Shown here: positions 53,799 to 64,000 of the stretch, piece after piece
How positions within the stretch are numbered: the stretch's first letter is position 1
Layout of the letters: every line of letters starts with the position of its first letter
Assembly (NCBI GenBank): GCA_958510825.1
Contig: OY294047.1
Coordinates: 45,863,365 to 45,927,364 of the forward strand
From: Brachypterus glaber
Lineage: Eukaryota; Arthropoda; Insecta; Coleoptera; Kateretidae
Direction: 5' to 3'
DNA length: 64,000 nt
Position numbers and translations under genes: made by a program
Notes under the pieces: generated by a model
The model's input: the letters and a program-made list of their open reading frames with translations, nothing else
The model's database searches: none
What the model was told of the DNA's origin: nothing

Positions 53799-55913
53799 AT
53801 GGTATCAAAAATAGTGAAAAATGGTGAGTACTTGTTTATAATATTTTATTTTTTGTATTTTATTAATTTTTTTAATTGTAAAACAGCGTCGGACTGCGGT
53901 TATTTTTGAGGATAGATCCATAGAGGGGCCGGGCCGGTTATGGGCACTAGATCGGTGACGCAGCCACTTTCTTACTGATATGGATCGTCTCTTTAGGGCC
54001 GATAGTGTAAATAAAATAAATGAAAACCCTGGTGAAAAACGGTGTTAACCTTTTCTAAAAAGGGGTTTCAAAAATAAATAAATAGGAAAATTTTCCTTTT
54101 TTGCCAATTGCCTCCAGCCGATTTTTTCTTAAAAAGTCCAAATTTAGTCTTTAGCTAATTTACTTTTTATTTTTATTTTCTTCCTGACGGTGTATCTGTC
54201 CGGGAAAGGGTCCCTAACTAAGGGACATTGTTTTCAAAAAAATATTTTTTGTCTTTTTTTTTTAATATTCATTTTAAATGTGCCAATAGGAGGGATTTTA
54301 ACAATTTCAAAAAAATGCAGTGGCGAACTATGCAAACGATCAAATTTAGGCAAAAAAAACCTACTTGTAAATTTTTTGTTGCTGTTGACACAAATATAAT
54401 TATTTTAATAATTTTAAATAAAGACAAAAACATAGAAAGTTTATGCCTTAAAACAAAAAAAAAAATAATTAGTCAAATCCATCAGGCGGTTTTTGAGATA
54501 TTTGATTTTTTAAGACTTTAGAAGTCCTCTTAACATATACCACTTACATTTAAATTATTCATAAAATGCGTCATATAAGTAATCGTTTTCTAATAATATA
54601 TTACACATTAGGGTGGAGCGAAATTTTTTTTCGCCCAATCACTAAGTACCAAGAGTTGCCTTTATTATAGAAAATAACCAGTAATTTTTTTGGAAGTCGT
54701 TTTGATTCCTCGCGGGGGCCTCAAAATGAATCAAAATTTAAGAAATTTTTAAAATTTGTTGAAAATTGCATTATAGGGGTTTTTGAGGTTGCTGAAATCG
54801 AATCTGATAATAAAAAAATTCTAACTCCACCCCCGCAAGGCTGAGGGGGTAAATATTTTGAAATATTTTCCATATTTTCGTGAAAGTTTGTATATAGGGG
54901 TTTTTGATGTTGCTAAAACTGAATCTTGAAATATTTTTTTTTTTCTAAATCCACCCCCTTAGGGGTAGGGGGTAATTTTTTTGAAAATTGGTATATTGGG
55001 GTTTTTGAGGTTGCTGAAAGTGAATCTGATAATAAAAATAGTCCTACTCCACCCCCAAGGGGTGGGTGGTGATTTTCGTGAAAATTGGTATAAAGGGGTT
55101 TTCGACGAAAGTGGAGACCATTTTTATTATCAGATTTACTTTCAGCAACCTCATAAACCCAAATATATCAATTTTCAAAAAAATCACCCCCACTCCTAAG
55201 GGGGTGGATTTAGAAAATAATTATTTCAAGATTCAGTTTTAGCAATCTCAAAAACCCTTATATACAAATTTTCACGAAAATATGGAAAATATTTTAAAAT
55301 GTTTACTCCCTCACCCCCGCGGGGGTGGAGTTAGATTTTTTTAATTATCAGATTCGATTTCAGCAACCTCAAAAACCCAAATAATGCAATTTTCAACAAA
55401 TTTTTAAAAATTTTTTAATTTTGATTAATTTTAAAAGTTCAAACCTAGCGAGGAGTCAAAACGACTTCCAAAAAAATTACTGGTTATGTTCTATAATAAA
55501 GGCAACTTTTGGTACATAGTGGTATATGGTTGGGCGAAAAAAAAAAAATCACTCCACCCTATTACACAGGCAGGTGCAAATTAATTAATTAGCTTATTAT
55601 TCCTATTTCAGAAAGAAGAAAGATATTTATACTGTTCTACGTCACAATAGCTTTAATATTTTTAGTAGTGCTAACTGGAATTACAGTCAGGTTTCTGACT
55701 ACCGATGACGTCTCCAGAATAGTCATCATCACGTTAATATGCTTCCTGGCAGTTTTCGGAATTTTCATGATTGTTTTCCTGGAAATATTACGAAGAAAAA
55801 GTGCGAATTCTAAAAATAGGACTTTAAATAATAATGCGTATTTGTCTGCGCCCACTGGACCTCCAAGGGGAACTTCTTGGGAATATACGAATAGGTCGAC
55901 TTTACAGGCATAA
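53799..55913 (+). CDS. Unrecognised small two-TM protein (two exons)
   Basis: Exon 1, 53799-53823, encodes MVSKIVKN and ends at a strong donor (G|GTGAGT). Exon 2, 55612-55913, begins after CCTATTTCAG, and phase 1 is kept across the junction. The product is 108 aa: a basic N terminus, TM1 at about residues 13-33 (FILFYVTIALIFLVVL), a short loop with TTDDVSR, TM2 at about 45-68 (VIITLICFLAVFGIF), a basic stop-transfer ILRRKS and a polar tail containing APTGPPRG. I do not recognise the family. Support comes from good splice sites, phase agreement and a coherent hydrophobic pattern; exon 1 is very short, so the start is less certain than exon 2. The only intron contains a complete TA-flanked MITE (54609-55561). 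Confidence 0.6.
54609..55561. mobile_element. TA-flanked palindromic MITE with internal repeats
   Basis: TAGGGTGGAG at 54609 and CTCCACCCTA ending 55561 are the termini; arms continue with CCAGTAATTTTTTTGGAAG / CTTCCAAAAAAATTACTGG. The interior is a series of ~110-bp units carrying GGTTTTTGAGGTTGCTGAAA on the left half and the inverse GCAACCTCAAAAACC on the right. Fragments of the unit recur at 43490-43930. Confidence 0.78.
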
Positions 55914-55929
55914 TAATGATGACTGCAGG

Positions 55930-56955
55930 TCGGATACAGGTATTTATTTACCAAGCCTCACAAGGAATATAATTTTAAAAAGAATTATTTTTTGAAAAAA
56001 ATATATATTTTAATATATATATATATATATATTCAAAATTTTGAAAAACTATTTATTTCTTTTTGATTTTTTTAAGTAAATATGTTCCAAGTGACACTAT
56101 ACATTTTTAGCGTCAAAATGACAGCCCTGTTTGTTACATATATGTCTAGTGTAGGTATAGGGATTTATTTTTTTTTAATATACAGGGTGTCTCAGAATTC
56201 GCGTCCATCCTTAAAGGGGCACATAATATATCAAAAACTATGATAAAAAAACCATATAAACTAGGGCCGCAAATCGGAACTAACGGAGTTACGGCCCATT
56301 GAATGTAGGTCCCTTAAATAGGACCCAAAAAAAGCGCTAATAAAATAATTTGACGCGATTTCACATTAAAAACTAAAGAAAAAAAGTTTGTTACCACTTG
56401 GCCCAAAAATAAATATTAAGTGAGTTATGGACTCTTAAATAGTAACAATTTTTAGGGGCATGTCCTGTAATTTTGGATTTTTTAATGGATATTCCACGAA
56501 AACAGTTGCTTTTACGGTATTACACTAAAAGAATCATTTCGTGTATTTTTACTTTAAGAATCCATAATTTAAAAAAATAATGCAAAAAATTTACACTGAA
56601 AAAAGTTTTGGCCAAAAATGTGGTAAGCCACAGACATTCCGAACGCTTAGGCACGCTTTCAGTAAAATTTACAAACAAAAATAACCTAAAATATTCGACC
56701 TTAGTAATATTAAACCATATGCAAAACCTTGCCCCTCTAGCTCAAAGGGCTTCAGAGTTATTAATTAAAAACCCCATTTTTGGTATCCCCTTTAATAGGC
56801 GATAACTCCCTTAGGAGCGATTTGCGGGTCAACATTTTTATTAACTTTTTTTAATATTTTTTAATGTGTATGGGCGCGAGTTTTGTGAATCCCTCTATAT
56901 ATTTTTTAATTAAAATTTTTGCTAGTCCCCTGTAAATGAATACCTGTATCCGGAG
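55930..56955. repeat. Foldback repeat with nested TACAGGGTG element
   Basis: CGGATACAGGTATTTATTTAC at 55932 is inverted as GTAAATGAATACCTGTATCCG at about 56933, enclosing an (AT)n microsatellite near 56008-56032 and a TACAGGGTGTCTC element at 56181-56900. This lies just after the small membrane-protein gene and may form its 3' UTR. Confidence 0.6.
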
Positions 56956-57312
56956 TACAGTATCCCACCTGTATTAATGATTATTTATTTGATAATTACT
57001 AGTTATTATTAATAAATAATTAATATTAATAATATTAATTAGTAATAAAGTACATAATTGTGTAAGTTATATGTATTATACACATAATAGATAGCTTAGT
57101 ATTGTATAAAATATTTATCATTTTCTGTATATACATTTTTTTAAATAAATATTTCTAATACAAATGTAGTACAAAATCATACTGCCGGCCCAAGACAAGA
57201 TGCCGTATCTAGAAAAAAATACAACATTTCGGTTCTAGGCATTTTTGTGATCTCAGAAAATAATAGAACCGAAAATCCGTTTGGCTTTTTTTTTTGTAGA
57301 TAGTACATATTG

Positions 57313-57412
57313 TTTTAGGGTGGCAGCATATCCACACTATATACTACTATATACTGTATATACTACTATATACATAATATGTATATATATATATATATTA
57401 TATACTACGGTG
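57313..57412. repeat. TA-rich microsatellite
   Basis: Runs of ACTATATACT and (TA)n at about 57336-57410. Confidence 0.6.
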
Positions 57413-57465
57413 TTGATACTTTCTCCATCATGATAGATGGGAAAGTCAGGTAGTAAGAGAAATAA

Positions 57466-58529
57466 GGGGTGTTTCTACCTTAGAAATTATATCCCTTGCG
57501 ACCTTCAACTTACTCTGGAAACACTCTGGAAACAGAGTCAGAGTGAAAACATTCTGCTGCCAACGTGTTTCCAGAGTGGTTTTGTGCCATTTTGTCAGAG
57601 TTGAATCAGAGTGGTTCCAGGCTTGATTCACAGTAGATCCAAAGTGGGTTTGGACTTTTTTTTTTTAATCAGAGCGTTTTCAGAGTGTTTTCGTTTGGAC
57701 TTTTTTTTTTTTTTTTCAAACGAAAACACTCTGAAAACGCTCTGATTTTACTCTGGGAACGTTATGGATAAAGGGCACAAATACACTCTGGAAATACTCT
57801 GGTAACAGCATGATTACAAAATGTTATTAGAATGTTTCCAGAGTTTTTTCAGCGTGATTGTAAAGTTGCAAGGGATAAACATTTTTTTTATATAGAAGGA
57901 AAAAATATATAATTGTGAAATTTTGTATGTATGTTTACTTATATTCAAAGAATACAAATAAAATTTCTTTATATTTTTAAAGTTCCATTTCCTGGCCATA
58001 AATTTTTTTTGAAAAAGAAATCATTAAAAAACGGTGGTCGCCATGATTCCGGCCGTTTGGATCGACATTAAAAAAAAAAACAAAACGGGATATTATTAAG
58101 TATGAAAGTCGCTATAGCCCTATCTAGAAGATTTTTAAGATTTTTTTTTGGCCGAAAAATAACAGAATGGCGAACATCTTTGTCTGAACATGTTTGAAAA
58201 TTTTTAAAAAACGTCCGCTATTTTGTTATTTTTTGGCCCAAAAAATTTCTTCTAGATGGGCTATAGCGACTTTAATACTGAATAACACCTATCATCCCGT
58301 TTTGATTTTTTTTCAGTCGATCCAAACGGCCGCAAACATGGCGACCACCGTTTTTTAAAGGTTTAAAAAAAATTATGGCCAGAAAATGGCACTGTAAAAA
58401 TCTAAAAAAATTTTATTTGTATTCTTTGAATATAAATAAACATACCTACAAAATTTCAAAATGATATCTTTTTTCTTTCTATATAAAAAAAATGTTTTAA
58501 AAAATATAATTTCTAAGGTAGAAGACCCC
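57466..58529. mobile_element. TTAA-family foldback MITE, copy 2, carrying a nested MITE
   Basis: Same family as 5823-6360 (GGGGTGTTTCTACC..., ACGGTGGTCGCCATGATT arms). The right TTAA (58530-58533) is intact and the left one reads ATAA. The extra length is explained by the insertion at 57491-57875. Confidence 0.8.
57491..57875. mobile_element. 385-bp MITE nested inside a TTAA MITE
   Basis: TCCCTTGCGACCTTCAAC at the left and GTAAAGTTGCAAGGGA at the right are imperfect inverted termini with TA on both sides (57489-57490 and 57876-57877). The interior holds many copies of ACTCTGGAAAC / CAGAGTG in both orientations. Confidence 0.68.
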
Positions 58530-58864
58530 TTAATAAAAATATGAAAAAAAAGTTTTTTTAATTTGAAAAAAAAATCTATTTTTTGGTAGCATTTTTTTTA
58601 ATCCTATGCAGTGATTTTTTTTTGCTGTATGATCAGTATTAAACGAACTGTTGTAAAACTTTTTACCGCCATTAGTTAAAGGTTAAAACCTAGGTTAAAG
58701 TTAAACCTCCTATAGGAGCTCCTTAAACCACACCGATTTTAATTTGTAAAAACTGACAAAAACGTAGCCAACATATACTCGCACAGCTTTGTTCTAACAG
58801 AGACAACAATAACAGTTACTGGTAACTGTTATTGTTCAGGCCTGAATATACCAGAAGCGCCTAT

Positions 58865-59149
58865 GTGCAGCTCTTTATTCAGCGTTGTGATAAACTGCGC
58901 ATGCGCTGGTCGTTTTTCAATATGTTATTTTAAATAAAAAATATTTTTTTCAAAAAAAAACACCAAACAGACGCCAAATCAACGTTAACGAAAACCGGGG
59001 CCTTGGTTTTCGTTAACGTTGATTTGGCGTCTGTTTGGTGTTTTTTTTTTGTAAAAAATATTTTTTATTTAAAATAACATATTGAAAAACGACCAGCGCA
59101 TGCGCGTGCGCATGCGCAGTTTATCACAACGCTGAATAAAGAGCTGCAC
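58865..59149. repeat. 285-bp near-perfect palindrome
   Basis: The left arm (58865-58996, GTGCAGCTCTTTATTCAGCG...) and right arm (59005-59149, ...CGCTGAATAAAGAGCTGCAC) pair almost base for base around an 8-bp centre GGGGCCTT, with one extra short CATGCGCGTG duplication in the right arm. A smaller pairing (GAATATACCAGAAGCGCC at 58844 against GGCGCTTGTGAATATACC ending at about 59231) suggests the element was longer and its right side later gained ~60 bp. A separate perfect palindrome (AACAATAACAGTTAC / GTAACTGTTATTGTT) lies at 58805-58836. Confidence 0.85.
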
Positions 59150-59640
59150 ATTAAAAAAAAGACCAAACCAAGAAAAAACCAAAACAAACTCCTGCACAGA
59201 GAGCTGCATTTAGGCGCTTGTGAATATACCTACTATTTGTTTACAAACAAACCGAGATGTTGGCGATACTTTATATTAACGGTATGCGTATTCTAGAACG
59301 AAGTGTTATTAGTTCATTGTTCCAATTCCAATCCAATTCAAGTATGGTTTTTTCCTTTGGTTAGTTTGCCAGCTCAATCTAGTATAATTTTCGGCCTACG
59401 CAAAACCGTCTCATTCTGTAGTGATTTTTGCGCAGACGCCGACTTATAAAAAAAATTATCTTTAAAATTTATAAAAAAATTGACTTTACATGTTCAACAG
59501 TTCCACGTTAAAATTTAACATCACACAATAAAATAAATCAAGTCCTGTGCATATCTACGAGAGCAGGCTGATGCAGGAGTAAATCCGCCAAAGCGGCCAC
59601 ATCCGTCTTTTACAAAGAACACGCTGCGACTGAAATAAAT

Positions 59641-59913
59641 TAGGTTTGTTTTGGTTCTCTTAAGGCCCTTTGCACCAATGATGGTTTAACTTTAAACTTG
59701 GATTAAATTGACGGCCGACCAATCGGAACGCAGCATTTTTAACTTAAACTCGGTTTAGCTGAGATAATCCCAGACCAAAGTTTGGTGCAAGTGGCCCTTA
59801 AATCGCAGTTTTTGACTGATTCGGCGCAGTTTACAATGGGCAATGCTCAGTCGTAACTGTGCCCGTTTCGGATCACTTCAGAACTGCGTTTTCCGAGAAC
59901 CAAAACAAACCTA
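59641..59913. mobile_element. MITE directly upstream of the Abraxas-like gene
   Basis: TAGGTTTGTTTTGGTTCTC at 59641-59659 is exactly inverted at 59895-59913. A second inverted pair inside (CTTTGCACCAA / TTGGTGCAAGTGG) suggests nesting. It ends 85 bp before the start codon, so promoter or 5' UTR sequence may derive from it. Confidence 0.75.
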
Positions 59914-59998
59914 TTATTTATCTAGTGACAGTTATGAATTGTGGACTCGTGAATCATTTGTAAAAATTGTTTTAAAATTTGCTAGTATTTTATGTTGA

Positions 59999-61046
59999 AT
60001 GATGGAGCCGATCTCTGTATCCCTATCGGGACCTGCATTTTCTTTTTTGTTGTACGAAAATACTAAATCAACATTTATGCAGGTAAGATATGAAAATTTA
60101 TACTTTTTTCTAATACTTAACCTCAAATATTTTATAGGAGGGCTTTCTGTTGGGCGAAATAAAACACAAAGAAACCAGAACCATAACAGATAATGATCAG
60201 CAACAAATAAATAATTACAAAACAATTAAAGTGAAGTCTGTTATACCATGCCCCCAATCTCATTTTTTCTACAACAGTATTGGCAGAATAGATCAAGCAA
60301 AACTGAAGTCGCTCCTTGGAGATCAGTTTGGTAATGTTGTAGCCTGGTACAAATATCAAAAAAAGGCTAGCTTTAAATTCACTATTAGAGAAAAAGTCAT
60401 ACATAAACAACTAGGTGAGTTATTCAGCATAGAGCCTAACTTATTTTCATGTTGTTTACTAACAACCGAAGCTTCAGAAAACAGGTCCACTCATATTTTT
60501 CAACAAATATTTATGAGATATAACAACAACATTTATGATAGGATTCCTATGCACATATCTAATTTAAGTGAACCAAATAACACTTATAAAACTGCAGAAG
60601 CTTCTTCAACAACTTTTAATAAAATTATAAAAGATCTTAAACTGGATACAAAAAATACACAAGGTGTTTTCTGCATTGAAAGAATTCAGGGAGCTTTACA
60701 GAAACATGTTGAAACTGTGGTAAACCAACTTACAGGAGCTGAACAAAGGTTATTTGAGTTGGAACAAGAAATTCGTACACTTTCTATGCAGCGATTTAAT
60801 TCTTTTGAGAGTATTAATACAGTTTCAACTGATTTGGATAAAATGGAGGAGGAAAAAAGTAATAAATCTGACAAAACTGACACAGTTAGTAGAGGTAGTA
60901 CCCCATTGTCAAGAAGTCAATCTCCTGAAGTAGGTGGTAGTGGCAGGGGAAGAGGAAAAAACAAAAGAAAAAATGTAGGAAAAAGTACTAATAGTTCAGT
61001 ACCTGATGTTCAACCTGTAAGGTCTAGAAAGAGGAATACTAGTTAA
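59999..61046 (+). CDS. ABRAXAS2: Abraxas/FAM175-like BRISC complex scaffold (two exons)
   Basis: Spliced CDS: 59999-60082 and 60138-61046, donor G|GTAAGA and acceptor TTTTATAG, phase 0; 330 aa. The two exons together spell the start of the MPN-like domain, with the family phrase EGFLLGE at the beginning of exon 2. Further family blocks are VVAWYKYQ, REKVIHKQLGELF, a long helix/coiled coil at about 200-260 (VNQLTGAEQRLFELEQEIR) and a basic tail (GRGRGKNKRKNVGK). The domain lacks the zinc-binding HxH...D motif, as expected for a non-catalytic MPN subunit. In animals Abraxas proteins scaffold the K63-specific deubiquitinase BRCC36 in BRISC (ABRAXAS2) or BRCA1-A (ABRAXAS1). No C-terminal SPxF BRCT-binding motif is present (it ends KRNTS), which favours the BRISC type. 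Two in-frame ATGs open the frame; the first is used here. Confidence 0.9.
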
Positions 61047-61136
61047 TTTATTCCTGTTTTTTAAATATGTTTTTGTTATGTTAGGATATAATGTTAAGAT
61101 ATTATTATAGTAATACTAAGTATTCTCATAAAAATC

Positions 61137-61405
61137 CAGGGTGCCCACCAATCAGGGAAGTCTGGGAAAAAATTTGAAAAATGCGATAAAGTCGGGGATT
61201 TCTTAAAATCTATATTTATTAAATAAATATACATACATTTTATTTTACATAAAATATTTTTGAAATAAATTCAACTCTGAAATAACAAAAATTTATGCAT
61301 GCGATTTTTTTTGTTTATATTGTAAAAAGAAATCCATTGTTAAATAAAAAAAATATATATATTTTGGACAGGGAATTTGATAAGTAGCTAGTAGTGGGCA
61401 CTCTG
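61137..61405. mobile_element. MITE with CAGGGTGCCCACCA ends, near the Abraxas-like 3' end
   Basis: CAGGGTGCCCACCA at 61137 is inverted as TAGTGGGCACTCTG ending 61405 (two mismatches). It starts 91 bp after the stop codon, so it probably lies in the 3' UTR. CAGGG ends are common in hAT-derived elements, but no clean 8-bp duplication is seen. Confidence 0.58.
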
Positions 61406-61549
61406 AAATAGTTTATTTTCTATTAAAGAAGTGCTAATATTTTCAGTAAATGTTTCTTCAAATTTTTAATTATTTTTTATTTACTTACCCACATAATATA
61501 AGGGGACTTATTTTATTTTTAGGTGAGCTTAGTTCTCTTCTCTTAACTG

Positions 61550-62240
61550 ATCAGCGGCGGATCCAGAACTCAGTTTGGGCCAGGGGTAGCTATTTTTAGG
61601 GGTCGTCCATAAAATACGTCACGCAAATTGACCAAAATTCATACATTTCATACCCTGTTTCTGGCGTTATTAAAGGCTGTAGAGTTTTGCTACCCCCCTA
61701 TGGGTGGGGGGGTAGCCAAAATATAAAATCTTTACAGCCTTTAATAACGCAAAAGCGGGATTTTGTTCAAAAACGCCCCGTTGCGAAAATATGATTCTTT
61801 TATTTTTTTTTTCATAATTTTTAAATTTCTCGAAAATGCGACATTGACGTGCAATAAATCAAAAACTATTTAACCTAGAGAACTGCGGTTTTCACCAATA
61901 AAAAAATCATATTTTTTTCTAATAAATTATTTTAAAAAAATAATAAATAACAAACAATCTTTAATAATAATATAATAAAATATCTAAAAGAAAGTGTATT
62001 TTTTTCTGCGGCTGTAACGACAGTTACCATGGAATTACCCTGTTACATTTTCGAGAAATTTAAAAATTTTGAAAAAAAAAAAAAAAATCATATTTTCGAA
62101 ACGGGGCGTTTTGAAAAAAATTCCGTGGAGGTTTTTCTCTAAAATCGGTGGGCTACACAAAAAAAAAATAAGCAACCAAATCCGTGACCCAAGCCCTCAG
62201 CCCTGTCTGAATCGGCGCGGATATCATCTAGTACCTACTC
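61550..62240. repeat. Foldback element with internal hairpins
   Basis: GCGTTATTAAAGGCTGTAGA / TTTACAGCCTTTAATAACGC (about 61663 and 61731) form a hairpin around GCTACCCCCCTATGGGTGGG. A wider pair, AACGCCCCGTTGCGAAAATA (61770) and TATTTTCGAAACGGGGCGTT (62092), encloses the rest. Outer ends GCGGCGGATCCAG and CTGAATCGGCGCGG are weakly similar. Confidence 0.55.
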
Positions 62241-62928
62241 AAACACCTTGATTGTAATAAGTATTTTAGTATTACAAAGGGAGAAGCTTTAACAAATTTC
62301 GGTTAAATCTGCCTAGAAATAGCGTTTTATTGTGATATATGTTTTATTAAAATTAAACAAAATGAGAAAATAATAAAACGTTTACTAAAAAAATGTATCA
62401 CAGAAAAAAAAAAAAAAAAACTACAGTAGGAACTACATGTACATATTATGTATGTACATAGAAAATACTATAAACACAAAGCTACCTTTGCGACTATAAA
62501 GGTACACAATTTCTTATAGTAGATCAATGGGGTGTGAAGGGTGGCCTTTTAGTTCCCAAATGGTGGCTGATAGTCTCTTTATTTGTTCCAAAATGCAAGA
62601 TGTGGTTATAAGGCCCAAATGTATGCAGAATAGTTCGTAACATCGGATCTTGTTGGGCGCCGTTTTTGGAAAGTACAGTTCCGTCAGTTTTCTACAAAAA
62701 TAAAAAGTATAAAGGGTTATTATTTTAAATTAAAAAATCTGACGCTTGTTTTTTTTTAATTGTAAATTTATTTATAAAAAAACGTAGGTACACTAATTTA
62801 ATTATAAGAAACCCTTATAACTCAAAATTGTATTGATATACAGGGTTATTCTATTAAATGGTACACCCCCCGTAACTTTGGAACGGAATGAGATATAAAC
62901 TTCAAATTTAGAATATTTATATCACACT
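62241..62928. other. Gene-free stretch
   Basis: AT-rich; at 62841 a TACAGGGTTATTC fragment resembles the TACAGGGTG MITE end. No exon recognised. Confidence 0.4.
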
Positions 62929-63085
62929 TAGGGTCACTTGATCAGTTGTTACTTTGTCTAGTGTTTTGGTGGTTAGCTGTTTGGGTTTCTGGTAGTTTTC
63001 GCCTAAAAAACCCCAAACCAACCAACCACCAAAACACACTATCACACAAACTAGACAAAGCAACAACCAATCGAGTGACCCTACT
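62929..63085. repeat. Hairpin repeat
   Basis: TAGGGTCACTTGATCAGTTG...GACAAAGCAACAACC, with GTGTTTTGGTGGTTAG pairing CCAACCACCAAAACAC. Arms about 65 bp. Confidence 0.65.
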
Positions 63086-63317
63086 ATCACTTGCCATATT
63101 TTTCAATTTTTTATTCAGTAAGGTGGCGCCAGGGGGAAAATATTTTAAATAGCACCCTATGTGATACGTAATTTTAAAAAGCTTGAAATTCTATACTTAA
63201 CTGTGTAACTATTTATATTTTAATATTTTTTTTTGAAGATTTTTTTTCTTCAAAATTATTGAAATTTTAATATTTTGTGCATAAATATTGAAAGTTTTAC
63301 ATGAAAATGATAAATAA

Positions 63318-63541
63318 CACCTATCTACGGGCATGTTTTTCGCTCCGCTAAATACGAATTTCAAGTCAGTTTAGGCCGTCCACCCTTCAATTTCGAGTAA
63401 AAAATTTTTTTTCTTGCCAAAACATCGAATTTTCGCTATTTTTTGGGTTTTTTGCAATTTACTCGAAATTGAAGGGTGGACGGCCTAAACTGACTTGAAA
63501 TTCGTATTCAGCGGGTCGAAAAACATGCCCGTAGATAGGTG
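63318..63541. repeat. 224-bp hairpin with ~85-bp near-perfect arms
   Basis: CACCTATCTACGGGCATG at 63318 pairs with CATGCCCGTAGATAGGTG ending 63541; the arms continue through GTCAGTTTAGGCCGTCCACC and its inverse, with a loop of ~55 bp. Confidence 0.8.
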
Positions 63542-64000
63542 GCGCCCGGTGTACAGACAATTTTTTTTTTTGTGTGCCAGTGTAATTAGTCTTAACATGA
63601 TAATACACCATGTATTAACTATTTTGACCTTTTTGCGCAAAATTCCAAAAATTAATTTTTTTAACCCTTTAAGTGTTGGTGGTCCCTATATGGACCACCT
63701 TCTTTTAGGGTCATAGTAGGCTAAACGGTTGCATGATTTTCACCTTTAGAGATAGTTCAGGATATTAAAAGTCGATGTAGTACTGTGTTAGACTACTTAT
63801 TGCGCATGCTACTTCATAATAATTTACATAACTTTTTTAATTATAAAGTACTATAAGAATAATTTAAATAGTACAATACAAAAAACTAACAAAATCTAGT
63901 ACTTACTGTATTTTACCATAGACGCTTTTTGTCAAAAGTTTAATCCAACTTTTAAAATGTCAGAATGATAAGATGTAAAATTTACTATTTCAATGCCTCC
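63542..64000. other. Gene-free right edge
   Basis: No exon, RNA gene or clear repeat recognised, apart from a small hairpin GGTGGTCCATATAGGGACC-like segment near 63680-63700. Confidence 0.35.

Noticed and set aside
62645..62656. Third GTTGGGCGCC motif, possible primer binding site
   Set aside because: Match stops after 10 bases and no LTR-like end is adjacent; likely chance.

Overview
The window looks like AT-rich, repeat-dense insect nuclear DNA; I favour a beetle or other large-genome insect, but with low certainty. It has genes with many introns and typical GT/AG junctions, a BEL/Pao LTR element, several MITE families flanked by TA or TTAA, and no bacterial features. I saw no rRNA, tRNA or CRISPR array.

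Layout. (1) 1-1284, minus strand: the 5' part of a METTL25-family methyltransferase gene, running off the left edge, lies only 13 bp downstream of a complete LTO1 (ORAOV1-like) gene. (2) 1285-16812: gene-poor DNA made of nested non-autonomous DNA elements, a 3' piece of a non-LTR retrotransposon with a frameshift, and a small psq/pogo-type helix-turn-helix relic. (3) 16818-26043: a complete, very young BEL/Pao element with 363-bp LTRs that I read as identical, a 5-bp GTCTG target duplication, a leader built from a ~148-bp tandem repeat, a gag ORF and a pol ORF that continues into an envelope-like domain. (4) 26044-30433: repeats and the likely 5' region of the next gene. (5) 30434-39983, plus strand: ornithine aminotransferase in six coding exons (436 aa), with many repeats in its introns. 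(6) 40617-49119, plus strand: an adhesion GPCR of the ADGRA (GPR124/125) group in five coding exons (1505 aa). (7) 49120-53798: repeats, including two LTR-retrotransposon primer-binding-site relics. (8) 53799-55913, plus strand: a two-exon gene for an unrecognised 108-aa protein with two membrane segments. (9) 55914-59998: nested MITEs and a nearly perfect 285-bp palindrome. (10) 59999-61046, plus strand: an Abraxas/FAM175-like scaffold gene in two exons (330 aa). (11) 61047-64000: more foldback elements.

The host genes do not form a functional cluster: they cover Fe-S/ribosome maturation (LTO1), a putative methyltransferase, mitochondrial ornithine metabolism (OAT), cell-surface signalling (ADGRA) and deubiquitinase scaffolding (Abraxas). 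The most unusual host arrangement is the 13-bp LTO1-METTL25 spacing, which suggests a dicistronic transcript. The most unusual mobile item is the BEL/Pao element with env fused in frame to pol and a phase change at an A8 run. Spliced coordinates come from hand-read splice junctions with phase checked at every junction; no alignment or search was run.
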